Source: Paracoccus sp. S-4012 (GTDB taxonomy: Bacteria > Pseudomonadota > Alphaproteobacteria > Rhodobacterales > Rhodobacteraceae). Taken from it: a DNA stretch of 39,133 nucleotides. Below the pieces are notes generated by a model. That model had not been told where the DNA came from, made no database searches, and saw only the letters and a program-made list of their open reading frames with translations. The stretch is from assembly GCF_009674885.1 (NCBI RefSeq), contig NZ_WKKA01000022.1:1-39133 (forward strand). The letters run 5' to 3'. Positions 1-7,763 of this stretch are shown here, piece after piece (positions within the stretch are counted from its first letter, which is position 1; the number at the start of each line of letters is the position of its first letter). Position numbers and translations under genes: made by a program.

Positions 1-126
1 GTCATCGGGGTCTCCTGTGGTCCGTGGTTGAAGCGTCGAAACTCCACCTCGACCATACACCTCGATGGCCACCTCGGGTTACACCGGCAGAGCCAGCGAA
101 ATTACACCACCTGCGCGGACGCTAAC
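1..126 (-). mobile_element. 5' end of an insertion sequence, left copy, facing outward
   Basis: Positions 4-126 are the exact reverse complement of 39011-39133; identity stops at 126, which is therefore the likely tip of the element. Read on the minus strand, the segment is a non-coding leader that ends in a purine-rich ribosome-binding site (CAGGAGA) and an ATG at 5-3, so a gene, presumably the transposase, starts here and runs out of the window. The family cannot be read from the leader alone; an IS256-type element is one guess. The repeat is seen directly; that it is an insertion sequence is inferred. Confidence 0.75.
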
Positions 127-394
127 TCGCGGGCCATCAGCCCCGGCTCGAGACCTGGCGCGGCTGGAGACGAGGGGGCATTCCCCTCAAGGTCGGCCGG
201 CAGGACTTCACCATCGCGAGGCGGATCACCTATCCGCAGACGCTCTCCTTCCGGAGCGTCGATGCCTTCGGCGCCTTCCCCGGGGGGCAGAATCCGCGAC
301 GCATGGGGCGCCTGCGTCAGACGCTTGCGGCCATTACCGACCTTGGACTGCCGATCCCAGTGGAGAACAAGACGCTTCGGAGGATGGCCTTGAG
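126..394 (+). pseudogene. Orphan coding fragment, function unknown
   Basis: Between the left repeat and the IS3 remnant the third forward frame is open after the TAA at 123-125 and reads like real protein, with segments such as GIPLKVGRQDFTIARRITYP and LGLPIPVENKTLRRMAL. It has no start codon of its own: its 5' part ends at the insertion-sequence tip at 126 and its 3' part at the IS3 end near 395, after which the frame runs to a stop at 453-455 inside IS sequence. I do not recognise the family. Most likely it is the middle piece of a gene cut by two insertions. Confidence 0.4.
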
Positions 395-1315
395 TAGCCT
401 GCTGCCGGTTTCGTGGACGCCCGGTTACGGTAGCCCGGCGCGAGCCTCGAACTGAATTGGGCTGAGGTAGCCCAGTTTCGAGTGGCCCCGCTTTGGATTG
501 TAGAACCTCTCGGTGTAGTCGAACACATCGGCCCTTGCGGTAGGTCTTGCGGGCCGAGCGCTCGGTCTTGAGCGAAGAGAAGAAGCTCTCCATGGCCGAA
601 TTGTCCCAGCATTTCCCGACCGGCTCATCGGGCAGGTGATGCCGTGATCCACCAGGAGACGCTGGAACGGCTCGCTCGTCTATAGGCTGCCCTGGTCCGC
701 ATGACGCATCAGCGCGTCGGCCCTTCCGCGCCTCCACACGGCCATCCTGAGGGCATCCATGACGAGCGATGCGTCGCGCTCGGCCTTCATCGACCAGCCC
801 ACGACGCGGTGTGAGAACAGGTCCAGCACAGCGGCGACGTAGAGCCAGCCCCGGCTGTCCAGATGGAGGTGAAATCGGCCAGCGACTTCTGGTTGGGTCT
901 GTCCGCCTGACGCCGAGCGCCGGACATAGCCAGCTCACCGGCCGTGCTTGGCAATGTAGGCGAACCCCATGTCGCGTCCCTCGCGAAGAACGCAGTTGCC
1001 TTTTTCAGGATGTCACGCTCCGCCCCGAGACGGGCGACCTCCTTTCTCAATGCGACGATCTCGGCTTGCTCGGCATGCGGGCCGTTCCCGGGGAGCGCAC
1101 CAAGCCGAACATTCTCCAGCTCTCGCATCCACCGCCGCAGCACGTTCCGAGAGCTCAAGCTCGCGGCAGGCCTGCGGCACGGCCGCGCCGCGCTCCGTCA
1201 CCAGCTTCACCGCCTCGATCTTGAACTCGCGGCTGAACGTCCGTCTCTTCATTTGTGATCTCCGGTCCCTTGGTCACGGTCTTATCTTCATGTCCACGAA
1301 ACTGGCACCGGCCCA
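395..1315 (-). mobile_element. Internally deleted IS3-family insertion sequence
   Basis: The ends carry an imperfect 24-base inverted repeat: 395-418 (TAGCCTGCTGCCGGTTTCGT...) and the complement of 1292-1315 (TGGGCCGGTGCCAGTTTCGT...), both ending in GTTTCGTGGAC. The element encodes OrfA- and OrfB-like pieces on the minus strand. At about 920 bases it is shorter than the usual 1.2-1.5 kb of IS3 members, because the N-terminal half of OrfB is missing. No convincing target duplication is visible. It separates the orphan fragment on its left from the broken integrase on its right. Confidence 0.7.
425..1252 (-). pseudogene. IS3-family transposase (OrfA/OrfB) remnant
   Basis: From ATG 1252 the reading begins MKRRTFSREFKIEAVKLVTE, a typical OrfA helix-turn-helix start. 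It then shifts frame near 1150 into NVLRRWMRELE and the leucine-zipper stretch ending AERDILKKATAFFAR, and shifts again into an OrfB start (MGFAYIAKHGR, WLCPALGVRR). After that it jumps straight to the catalytic core (SLADFTSIWTA, then NAGTIRPWRAS and the C-terminal FDYTERFYNPKRGHSKLGYL in changing frames), ending at 425. The first part of OrfB is deleted and several frames are broken, so it cannot make a working transposase. Confidence 0.75.
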
Positions 1316-2440
1316 CCACTTCGGTCCCGTCGTGGGGATGGTCTTTTGCCAGACGTGGAAGCGATTGTCCTGGAAGCCCTTCGATTTCACTTCGTCATAG
1401 ACTTGATAAGCCTCACCGACGCTGGGACCCTCGGCCCTGAGAACCGCCTTCTGAAATTCCGGCGAGAGATGGCCGAGATAGAAGCGGAAGACCTCCTCCT
1501 GACCGGGGGTCCGCACCGGCCGCGATGCAGCTGGGATCGGCCGACTTGTCGCGGTCCAGGTCTCTGCGGCGTCACCGTCCGAACAGGAAAGGGCGTGCGG
1601 CACGGGCGGCTCGTGCATCGCCACTGCCCGCGGCGCGGGCATGCCGATCCCGTTGGTCGGGTCAGCCGGGATCGCCCGGCTGACGCCCGCCGGATCGGAC
1701 GGCGCGCCGGATCCAGCGGGAACAGCTTGCGCGACGGGTGACGCCGTTGCGAAGGGCAGCGGCTCCGCCGCGAAAGACCGGGGCCGCAGCGGAACGGCAG
1801 GTCTGGATGGGGGACGGAAGCGGCGCGAGGGCAGCGCCGTCGAGTTCGGCCAGCGCGGCGCGGAACGCCGGCAACGGCTCGTCGAACCGGCCTTGCTCGC
1901 GGCGGGCGCGCCCCTCGCTCACATCCAGCAGCACCCGCGTGGCATCGATCGCCAGGCCGAGCCAGTCCTCGGAGTCCTTCTCGAGCCGAACCCCGAGCAG
2001 CTGGGCGACATGGCGCAGCGGCGCCCGCGTGACTTCGCGGTCGCGCAGCAGCACGCGGCGGAGCGTCTCCTGCGTCGCGGCCTCGCGGGCGAGGTCATAG
2101 GCCGCGACTTCGCGCGAGCGGGACGGTGCGACGCGACGCGCGCGCTCGAACGCCTCGATCTCGAAGCGCGCGAGCCTGACCAGGATGTCCCGGGCCTGCT
2201 GGGTCGAAAGGGCCATCGTCGTCTCCGCCACCGCGGCGAAGACCTGGTCGCTCATCTGGGTGAGGCGGCGCGCCAGGATCCTCGCATCGGCGGGGACATG
2301 CGTGCGCAGCGACAGCACCAGAGCGAAATCGTCGATGGGGTTCACCCTTGCGGGTGCCCGGGGGCAGGGCCAGCGCCGGCGCCAGAATAAGGCCGTCCCC
2401 CGACGCTCGAGATGTCGCTGTCCGGTCCCTGACGCGCCCC
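1316..2440 (-). pseudogene. Tyrosine recombinase (phage/island integrase) remnant, frameshifted and truncated
   Basis: On the minus strand the pieces, read across frame changes, resemble the N-terminal half of a large alphaproteobacterial integrase. They are GGRPY/FWRRR (around 2370-2390, needing one extra base), then LVLSLRTHVPADARILARRL, a common N-terminal motif of these proteins, in the frame that can start at GTG 2345. A proline-rich linker follows with a further frame change near 1740, then VGEAYQVYDEVKSKGF and TTGPKWWAG, which resemble a SAM-like core-binding domain. The catalytic domain (R-H-R-Y) is absent: the sequence ends at the IS3 element at 1315. The tRNA-Asn end just upstream supports the integrase call. 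Confidence 0.5.
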
Positions 2441-2536
2441 TGCTCCGCCCCCGTGTGCACCAGGGCGGGCCCGGAGGCGGGGGTGTCCGACTCCGGTTGG
2501 GAAAAACCCTTGGAATTCAGCAGGTCTTGGGGATTT

Positions 2537-2559
2537 TGGCTCCGGCGGTAGGGATCGAG
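2537..2559 (-). other. 3' end of tRNA-Asn, probable integration (att) scar
   Basis: The minus strand reads CTCGATCCCTACCGCCGGAG followed by CCA. This matches the T-arm, the acceptor strand and the genomically encoded CCA of bacterial tRNA-Asn genes (which would start TCCGGCG). The sequence upstream on that strand has no anticodon arm or 5' acceptor strand, so only the 3' end is present, with one apparent change in the T-loop (CTCGATCC for TTCGATCC). Integrases commonly recombine at tRNA 3' ends and duplicate exactly this part; a broken integrase lies immediately downstream in the same orientation. Confidence 0.6.
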
Positions 2560-2655
2560 CCGCTAACGCATTGATATTTCTAGATCATCACAACAGTCCC
2601 ACCCCGCAGTGATGCACTCTTGTGCTACACTCGGCAGCCTACATCAAGAGTTCCT

Positions 2656-2676
2656 GGACGGGTGATCGAACCGTCC
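2656..2676 (-). terminator. Hairpin after thiY, possible terminator
   Basis: GGACGG (2656-2661) pairs with CCGTCC (2671-2676) around a 9-base loop, starting 3 bases after the thiY stop codon. There is no run of U after it, so it may be only a 3' stabilising hairpin. Confidence 0.35.
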
Positions 2677-2678
2677 GC

Positions 2679-3662
2679 TCACTCTCCTATCCAACCCTGA
2701 TCGTGCCAGTCGGCGACGCTGCCCGGCCAATCGAGGGTGCCGCCGACCGGGTCCTTCAATACGCCGCTGCCGTAGAGGAACCGCGCCATCGCCTCGAACC
2801 GCGCCGCGTCGATCGCGCCGACCGGCACGGCCCCGTCGCGCAGGTAGTTGCCTTCCACGATGACCCGCATCGAGCCGCGGACGAGTTCCGGGGTGGGGAA
2901 GTCGCCGGCCGCGATCAGCAGGTCCGCCGCCTCCTCGGGGTTGTCGGCGGCCCATTCGTAGCCCCGCTGCGTGGCCTGCATGAAGGCCTGCACCATTGCC
3001 GGTTTCTTGCGCAGCGTCTCGCCGGTGGTGCCGATATAGCCGGTCTGCTGGTCGGGGATGCCGTAGTCGGCATAGCGGAAGGAGGACTGCTGGCGGCCCA
3101 GAAGCTCGCTGTTGACGCCCTCCCAGGTCGCCACTTCCAGGGTGAAGTCCACCCGACCCGCGGCCAATGCCTCGTAGGCGCCGGTGTTGAGGGTCACGGT
3201 GTCATAGACCGGCTCGCCGCCGTCGTTCTCGATCATGGTGCGGATCAGCGCGTCCTCCCAGGCGCTGCCGAAGCCGGCATAGGTCTTGCCCGAGAGGTCG
3301 GCGGGCCGGGTGATCGCGGTGTTCTCGCTGTTGTAGACCAGCCGCCCGGCTTCGTGCTGCATGGTCGCCCAGAGCGCCACGATGTCCACGCCACCCGCCC
3401 GCGCGCTCATGAAGCCGAGCGAGGTCATGTAGGCGAAATCGGCCACGCCGCTCGCCAGCAACGCGGTGGAGCTGGTGTCGGAATAGGGCAGCAGTTCCAC
3501 CTCCAGCCCCGCCTCCTCGTAGAAGCCGAGGTCGCGGGCGGCGACGAGGCCGACATGGTTGGTGTTGAGCGTCCAGTCGAGCGCGACCTCGATCGGCTCG
3601 GCGGTGGCAACGGCGGGCAGCAGTGCGGTCAGCGAGGCGGCGAGCAGGGTGCGGGCAGTCAT
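2679..3662 (-). CDS. thiY: Thiamine-precursor (HMP-type) ABC transporter, periplasmic binding protein
   Basis: 327 residues with a Sec signal peptide (MTARTLLAASLTALLPAVATA, cleavage about residue 21). The mature part begins EPIEVALDWTLNTNHVGL and continues with FYEEAGLEVELLPY, which is the NMT1/THI5-like binding-protein fold used for hydroxymethylpyrimidine and analogues. It would capture the ligand in the periplasm for the neighbouring ATPase and permease. The start ATG overlaps the ATPase stop by 4 bases (ATGA), so the genes are translationally coupled. It is last in an operon controlled by a TPP riboswitch, which supports a thiamine-pathway ligand; the exact ligand (HMP, formylaminopyrimidine or thiamine) cannot be read from the sequence. 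Confidence 0.85.
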   Translation of the reverse strand: MTARTLLAASLTALLPAVATAEPIEVALDWTLNTNHVGLVAARDLGFYEEAGLEVELLPYSDTSSTALLASGVADFAYMTSLGFMSARAGGVDIVALWATMQHEAGRLVYNSENTAITRPADLSGKTYAGFGSAWEDALIRTMIENDGGEPVYDTVTLNTGAYEALAAGRVDFTLEVATWEGVNSELLGRQQSSFRYADYGIPDQQTGYIGTTGETLRKKPAMVQAFMQATQRGYEWAADNPEEAADLLIAAGDFPTPELVRGSMRVIVEGNYLRDGAVPVGAIDAARFEAMARFLYGSGVLKDPVGGTLDWPGSVADWHDQGWIGE

Positions 3663-4402
3663 CGGTCTTCCTCCTCCAGAAGCAGGGATTTCAGAGTTTC
3701 GTGCAGCGGCGCGAGGTCGGCCTCGCCCCGCGTGGCGCGCGGGCCGGGCACGGCGATGTCGGCGACGATCCGGCCGGGGGGGCCGGCCATGACCAGGATG
3801 CGGTCGGCCAGGGCGGTGGCCTCGTGCAGGTCGTGCGTGACCATCAGCACGCCCCTCGGCTCGGCCGCGAGGCGGTCGCAGAGCCAGCGCTGCATGCGGA
3901 TGCGCGTGACCGCGTCGAGGGCCGAGAACGGTTCGTCCAGCAGCAGCCAGCGCCCGCCGCGGGCGATGGTCCGCAGGAACGCGGCGCGCTGCCGCATGCC
4001 GCCCGAGAGCGCGTCGGGAAAGAGGCCGGCGGTGCCCTCGAGCCCGAAGGGCGCGAGCATCGGCGTGACCCGCGCCACGGCCTCGCGCCGCGGCACGCCC
4101 GCGACCTCGAGGCCGAGGGCGGCGTTCTCGGCCACCGTGAGCCAGGGAAACAGCGCGTCGGTCTGCGGCTGGTAGGTGATCGCTGGGTGCGGGGCTTCGG
4201 CGGCAGCGCCGTCGAGCGTAAGCCGCCCGCTGGCCGCAAGCGTGTCGGGCAGCACCCCGGCCAGCCAGCGCAGCACCGTGCTCTTGCCGCAGCCGGAGGG
4301 GCCGATCAGGCAGGTGAATTTGCCATCATCGAGCGAGAGCGAGAGGCCGCGCAGGATGTCGCGCTCCGCCACGGCGATGGTGAGGCCCGCGATCTCAAGC
4401 AT
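3659..4402 (-). CDS. thiZ: Thiamine-precursor ABC transporter, ATP-binding protein
   Basis: 247 residues, the usual size for a nitrate/sulfonate/taurine-type ABC ATPase. Walker A is GPSGCGKST (residues 34-42), the signature LSGGM is at about 132-136 and Walker B LLLDEP at about 153-158, followed by the switch-histidine region VTHDLHEA. It energises import by the adjacent permease at the inner membrane. The start overlaps the permease end by 8 bases and its stop overlaps the binding-protein start by 4. It closely resembles SsuB/TauB ATPases; the riboswitch and the THI5-type partner point to thiamine precursors. Confidence 0.85.
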   Translation of the reverse strand: MLEIAGLTIAVAERDILRGLSLSLDDGKFTCLIGPSGCGKSTVLRWLAGVLPDTLAASGRLTLDGAAAEAPHPAITYQPQTDALFPWLTVAENAALGLEVAGVPRREAVARVTPMLAPFGLEGTAGLFPDALSGGMRQRAAFLRTIARGGRWLLLDEPFSALDAVTRIRMQRWLCDRLAAEPRGVLMVTHDLHEATALADRILVMAGPPGRIVADIAVPGPRATRGEADLAPLHETLKSLLLEEEDR

Positions 4403-5141
4403 GGCGCCCGCCCCGCGCCGTCAGCCGCTCGACCAGCTGGATCACCCCGAGCAGCGCCAGCGTTAGCCCCGCCGAGACCACCACGGCGGCGAGCACCAGG
4501 TCGGCCCGGAAGTTATTCTTCGCGGCGAGGATGTAGATGCCGAGGCCGTGCCGCGCGCCGGCATATTCCGCGAAGATCGTGGCCACGATGGCGTAGGTGG
4601 CCGAGATCCTGAGCCCGTTGAAGAAGGACGGCCGCGTAGCGGGCAGGGTGGCGCGGCGGAAGATCAGCCGCCGCCTCGCGCCCATCGAGGCCAGCAGGTC
4701 CAGGTAATCGCGCGGCACCTGCGCGTAGCCCGAAAGCAGGCTCAGGAGCACCGGGAAGAAGGTCACGAGGATGACCAGCAGCACCTTGGGCAGCAGCCCG
4801 AAGCCGAACCACAGGATCATCAGCGGCGCGAGTGCCACCAGCGGGATGGTCTGGCTGGTGACGAAGATCGGGATCAGCCCACGCGCGAGCCACGGCCGGA
4901 AATGCAGCGCGACCGAGGTGGCGAAGGCGAAGCAGACTGACGCGCTGAACCCGAGGGTCGCCACGCCGATGGTGCTGAACGCGTGCCGCGCGATCGCCTG
5001 ACGCTCGGCCACCAGCGCCCGGATCACGCCGCTCGGCCCCGGCAGCACCATGGGCGAGACGCCGGTGAGCCGGGTATAGCCCTCCCACAGCACCAGGAGC
5101 GCCGCGGCGAAAAGGAGCGCGGGGTGGAGGCGCGGGGCCAT
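4395..5141 (-). CDS. thiX: Thiamine-precursor ABC transporter, permease
   Basis: 248 residues, a hydrophobic inner-membrane protein of the SsuC/TauC/ThiX permease family with about six predicted membrane spans (for example LHPALLFAAALLVLWEGY at the N-terminus and LLPKVLLVILVTFFPVLLSL in the middle). The ATPase-contact loop is around YLDLLASMGARRRLIFRRATLP, with the conserved Gly after Ala. The ATG is 15 bases after the ykoF stop, and the 3' end overlaps the ATPase gene, as expected for one operon. The specificity is inferred from the TPP riboswitch and the THI5-type binding protein. Confidence 0.85.
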   Translation of the reverse strand: MAPRLHPALLFAAALLVLWEGYTRLTGVSPMVLPGPSGVIRALVAERQAIARHAFSTIGVATLGFSASVCFAFATSVALHFRPWLARGLIPIFVTSQTIPLVALAPLMILWFGFGLLPKVLLVILVTFFPVLLSLLSGYAQVPRDYLDLLASMGARRRLIFRRATLPATRPSFFNGLRISATYAIVATIFAEYAGARHGLGIYILAAKNNFRADLVLAAVVVSAGLTLALLGVIQLVERLTARGGRHA

Positions 5142-5156
5142 GCGGCAGCGGCCGCT

Positions 5157-5768
5157 TCAGCGCGGCGAGGGGCTGTTGGCCGAGGCGGTGAGGTCGATGG
5201 TGACATGGCCCTCGGCCGGGCCGAAGCGCAGGAAGGCCTGGCGCACGGCCTCGAACACCGCGCCCGCATCGCCACGCAGCCGCGTGCAGAAGTTCTTCGA
5301 GCGCAGGAACACGCCCGAGCCCTTCAGGAAACCGATGCAGCCGTAGATCTCGTCCATGTGCCGGTCGGCGCCCATGACGTAGAGCGAGAACTGCACGTCG
5401 ATCTCCACCCCGGCCACCGGCGCGTCGCGCACCGCCGCCAGCGCATCCGCCTGCCGCGCGGCGAGCGGCTGACCCTGCGCGACCGCCAGCGTCTCGCAGC
5501 GGCAGGAGGGATCGTCCGGCTCGCCCGGGCAGCCGCGCGAGATGGTTGCGTTCAGCGTGACGTGATCGGGCCCGCGGGCCGCTGCCGCGAACAGGTCGCG
5601 CATGGCGCGGAAGAGCGGCTCCGGCACGCCCACCATCAGGGTCGAGATGTCGTCCGTCTCGATCCTGAGATCGCCGCGGTAAGGATCGAGCGCGCCGAGC
5701 GCGCTGGAAATGACGCCGACGAACCCGGACGTCATGGGATAAAGAGAGACCTGTGCGCCGATGAACAT
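5157..5768 (-). CDS. ykoF: YkoF-like thiamine/HMP-binding protein
   Basis: 203 residues, the length of the duplicated ferredoxin-like YkoF family, whose Bacillus member binds thiamine and HMP. Features fitting the family are the start VSLYPMT and two similar halves, each ending in a small-molecule-binding beta-alpha unit (VEIDVQFSLYVMGADRHMDEI in the second half). It has no signal peptide or membrane span, so it is probably cytosolic. It is the first gene after a TPP riboswitch and is co-oriented with the importer genes. In Bacillus YkoF goes with YkoEDC; here it accompanies a ThiXYZ-type importer. A role in binding or delivering the imported precursor is an inference. The ATG at 5768 lies 2 bases beyond the aptamer. 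Confidence 0.8.
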   Translation of the reverse strand: MFIGAQVSLYPMTSGFVGVISSALGALDPYRGDLRIETDDISTLMVGVPEPLFRAMRDLFAAAARGPDHVTLNATISRGCPGEPDDPSCRCETLAVAQGQPLAARQADALAAVRDAPVAGVEIDVQFSLYVMGADRHMDEIYGCIGFLKGSGVFLRSKNFCTRLRGDAGAVFEAVRQAFLRFGPAEGHVTIDLTASANSPSPR

Positions 5769-5770
5769 CG

Positions 5771-5860
5771 CTTCCTCGCTACGCCGGCATTACCCGGATC
5801 AGCTTGAGGGTTCGCGCGGACCCCGCGCATCTCAGCCCCGAACGGAGCACCCCTGGTGAC
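5771..5860 (-). promoter_or_regulatory. TPP riboswitch (THI element)
   Basis: On the minus strand the segment has all the hallmarks of the TPP aptamer: GGGGTGCTC, the invariant GGGGCTGAGAT (complement around 5829-5839), a variable GC hairpin, ACCCT, and the second sensor arm AAGCTGATCCGGGTAATGCC followed by GCGTAGCGA. The purine stretch GAGGAAG, which would be the ribosome-binding site of ykoF (ATG 5768), forms the 3' edge of the aptamer. Ligand binding could therefore mask translation initiation directly; this mode of control is inferred. Confidence 0.95.
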
Positions 5861-5877
5861 AGCGCGGACAATCCCCG

Positions 5878-5922
5878 CCCGGCGCCGGGAAGTCAAGGCT
5901 GCGGAGCCGACGCCCGCGCAGC
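5878..5922 (-). terminator. GC hairpins after the peptide-type transporter operon
   Basis: Just downstream of the last ATPase gene are GCTGCG/CGCAGC (5898-5903 with 5917-5922) and the palindrome CCCGGCGCCGGG (5878-5889). Neither is followed by a U tract, but both lie between the operon end and the riboswitch of the next operon. They could stop or slow read-through from the upstream operon. Confidence 0.35.
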
Positions 5923-5925
5923 GGC

Positions 5926-6729
5926 TCAGGCCGGAAGCTCCAGCAGGTCCGACCCCAGCTGCATCGTGTAGGGATGCTGCGGCGCCTCGAGGACGCGGCG
6001 CGTCGGTCCCTGCTCGACCACCTGTCCGCGGCGCATGACGACGATCCGGTCGCAGATCGCCTTCACCACGGAAAGGTCGTGCGAGATGAAGAGCACCGTG
6101 AGGCCGAGGTCCTTCTGCAACCGGCAGATCAGCTGCAGCACCTGCGCTTGCACCGATAGGTCCAGCGCCGAGACCGGCTCGTCGGCGATCAGGACCTCCG
6201 GTTCCACGGCGAGCGCCCGCGCGATGTTGACGCGCTGCCGCTGACCGCCGGACAGGGTGAGCGGCACGCGCTCGAGATAGTCCTCGTCGAGGCCCACCTG
6301 CCCCAGCAGCATGGCGGCACGCCGGGCGCGCCCCGTCGGAGCGCCGATCCGGTGAACGTCCAGACCCTCCCGCACGGAGGCACCGATGGTGAGCCGCGGG
6401 TTGAGCGAGGCGCCGCTGTCCTGGAAGACGGCCTGCACCTTCCGGCGGTGGGCCTTCCACGCCCCGCTGGACAGGCCGTAGGGATCCTCACCGAGAACCG
6501 TCACCGAGCCGGACGCGGGCCGTTGGAGTCCCAGCAGCACCCGGCTCAGCGTGGACTTGCCTGAGCCGCTCTCCCCGACGATGCCGGTGATGCGGCCACG
6601 CGGGATCTCGAGCGAGACATCGTCGAGCGCACGGGTCTGCCGGCGGGCGAGAAGCCCGGCCGAATAGGTGACGCTGACGTTCTTCAGCCGAATGGCGTTC
6701 GCCTCGCCGTCCCCGCGCCCGACGCTCAC
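5926..6729 (-). CDS. Peptide/nickel-type ABC transporter ATPase (DppF/OppF-like)
   Basis: About 267 residues with a complete ABC domain: Walker A GESGSGKST, signature LSGGQRQRV, Walker B LIADEPVSALD and the switch ISHDLSV, ending in the HPYT motif typical of the DppF/OppF class. I prefer the GTG at 6729: it overlaps the preceding stop (GTGA) and has GGAGG five bases upstream, whereas an ATG at 6744 lacks such a site. Last gene of a six-gene operon. It pairs with the DppD-like subunit to drive the DppBC-like permease. The substrate is not evident from this subunit. Confidence 0.85.
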   Translation of the reverse strand: MSVGRGDGEANAIRLKNVSVTYSAGLLARRQTRALDDVSLEIPRGRITGIVGESGSGKSTLSRVLLGLQRPASGSVTVLGEDPYGLSSGAWKAHRRKVQAVFQDSGASLNPRLTIGASVREGLDVHRIGAPTGRARRAAMLLGQVGLDEDYLERVPLTLSGGQRQRVNIARALAVEPEVLIADEPVSALDLSVQAQVLQLICRLQKDLGLTVLFISHDLSVVKAICDRIVVMRRGQVVEQGPTRRVLEAPQHPYTMQLGSDLLELPA

Positions 6730-7763
6730 AGCGGCCTCCAGCAACGCAGGCTGTCGCGGCCCGCCTCAGCCGATGCCACGGGCAGCGCGCAGGCGGCCTC
6801 GGCGCGCGGGCAGCGGCTGCGGAAGGCACAACCGACAGGCAAGGCACGGATCGACGGGGCATATCCGGTGAGCGGCGGATAACTGCCGCCGTAGCCGGGC
6901 CGCGAGGCGAGGAGTCCGGCCGTGTAGGGATGGCGCGGCGCGCGGCGGAAGCGCGCAACATCCGTCAGCTCCACGATCTCGCCCGCATACATGATCGCCA
7001 CGCGGTCTGCGATGCGTGAGACCACGACGAGATCATGGGTGATGAAGATCACCGCCATGCCGTGTTGCCGCTGCAGCCGCTTGAGCAGGCGGAGCACCTG
7101 CGACTGCACGGTCGCGTCCAGTGCGGTGGTCGGCTCGTCAGCGATCAGCACCCTCGGCCTGCGGGCAAGCGCCATCGCGATCATGATCCGCTGCCGCTGC
7201 CCGCCCGAGAACTGATGCGGGAAGCGGCGCAGCGCGCCCGCGGGATCGGGAAGCTCGACATCCGCAAGCAACGCAGCCGCCCGCGCGAGTGCCTCCGCCT
7301 TCGGCAGGCGCGGCTCGGCAACCCGCAGCGCCTCGGTCATCTGCCAGGCGATGCTGAGCACCGGGTTCAGCCCGGAGAGCGCATCCTGCGAGATCATGGC
7401 GATGTCATGCGCGCGGACCTTGCGCATGGTGGCGCTGTCGGCGCGGACAAGATCGAGCGCGCCACGATCCAGAAGCACCTCGGCCCGACCCGTGACCTCG
7501 CCGCGGACGGGCGTGAAGGGCGGGCAGATCTGGCCGTTCAGCGCCCGCGCAAGCGTTGACTTCCCCGAGCCGCTCTCGCCCACCAGCGCCAGCGTCTCGC
7601 CGGCATGAAGCGTGAAGGACGCGTCGCGCACGACCTCGACGATCCCCGACTTCGTTGCGAAGCGGACGCCGAGATTACTCACGCGCATGATCTCGGCAGC
7701 CGGCCTGGCCGGGCGCGAGAAAGTATCGGGCTGCGCTACGGGGCGGGTCTGCAATTCAATCAT
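6726..7763 (-). CDS. Peptide/nickel-type ABC transporter ATPase (DppD/OppD-like)
   Basis: 345 residues: ABC domain with GESGSGKST, the signature FSGGQRQRI, LIADEPTTALD and FITHDLVV. The C-terminal oligopeptide-transporter extension carries HPYTAGLL and the four-cysteine region CAFRSRCPRAEAACAL, which in relatives can hold an iron-sulfur cluster. The ATG at 7763 has GAGGTG upstream and overlaps the permease stop by 8 bases. It forms a heterodimer with the DppF-like subunit. In context it belongs to a Pho-box operon with a phosphoesterase. Confidence 0.87.
   Translation of the reverse strand: MIELQTRPVAQPDTFSRPARPAAEIMRVSNLGVRFATKSGIVEVVRDASFTLHAGETLALVGESGSGKSTLARALNGQICPPFTPVRGEVTGRAEVLLDRGALDLVRADSATMRKVRAHDIAMISQDALSGLNPVLSIAWQMTEALRVAEPRLPKAEALARAAALLADVELPDPAGALRRFPHQFSGGQRQRIMIAMALARRPRVLIADEPTTALDATVQSQVLRLLKRLQRQHGMAVIFITHDLVVVSRIADRVAIMYAGEIVELTDVARFRRAPRHPYTAGLLASRPGYGGSYPPLTGYAPSIRALPVGCAFRSRCPRAEAACALPVASAEAGRDSLRCWRPL

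Larger units (their letters stand above)
2461..2678. other. Non-coding gap before the thi operon end
   Basis: No convincing gene lies between the integrase remnant and the thiY stop. The gap holds the tRNA-Asn 3' fragment (2537-2559), an AT-richer stretch around 2565-2600 that contrasts with its GC-rich surroundings and could be old att-site flank, and a hairpin immediately after the thiY stop. Confidence 0.6.

Noticed and set aside
395..1315. Target-site duplication of the IS3 remnant
   Set aside because: The bases on the two sides (GAG before 395, CCA after 1315) do not match, probably because of later rearrangement or an inexact end call.
2537..2559. A complete tRNA gene
   Set aside because: Only the T-arm/acceptor 3' end is present; no anticodon arm or 5' acceptor strand exists upstream on that strand.
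3659..4402. Taurine or alkanesulfonate importer (TauB/SsuB) instead of a thiamine-precursor one
   Set aside because: The ATPase and permease alone would allow it, but the TPP riboswitch, the YkoF-like gene and the THI5-type binding protein favour the thiamine pathway.
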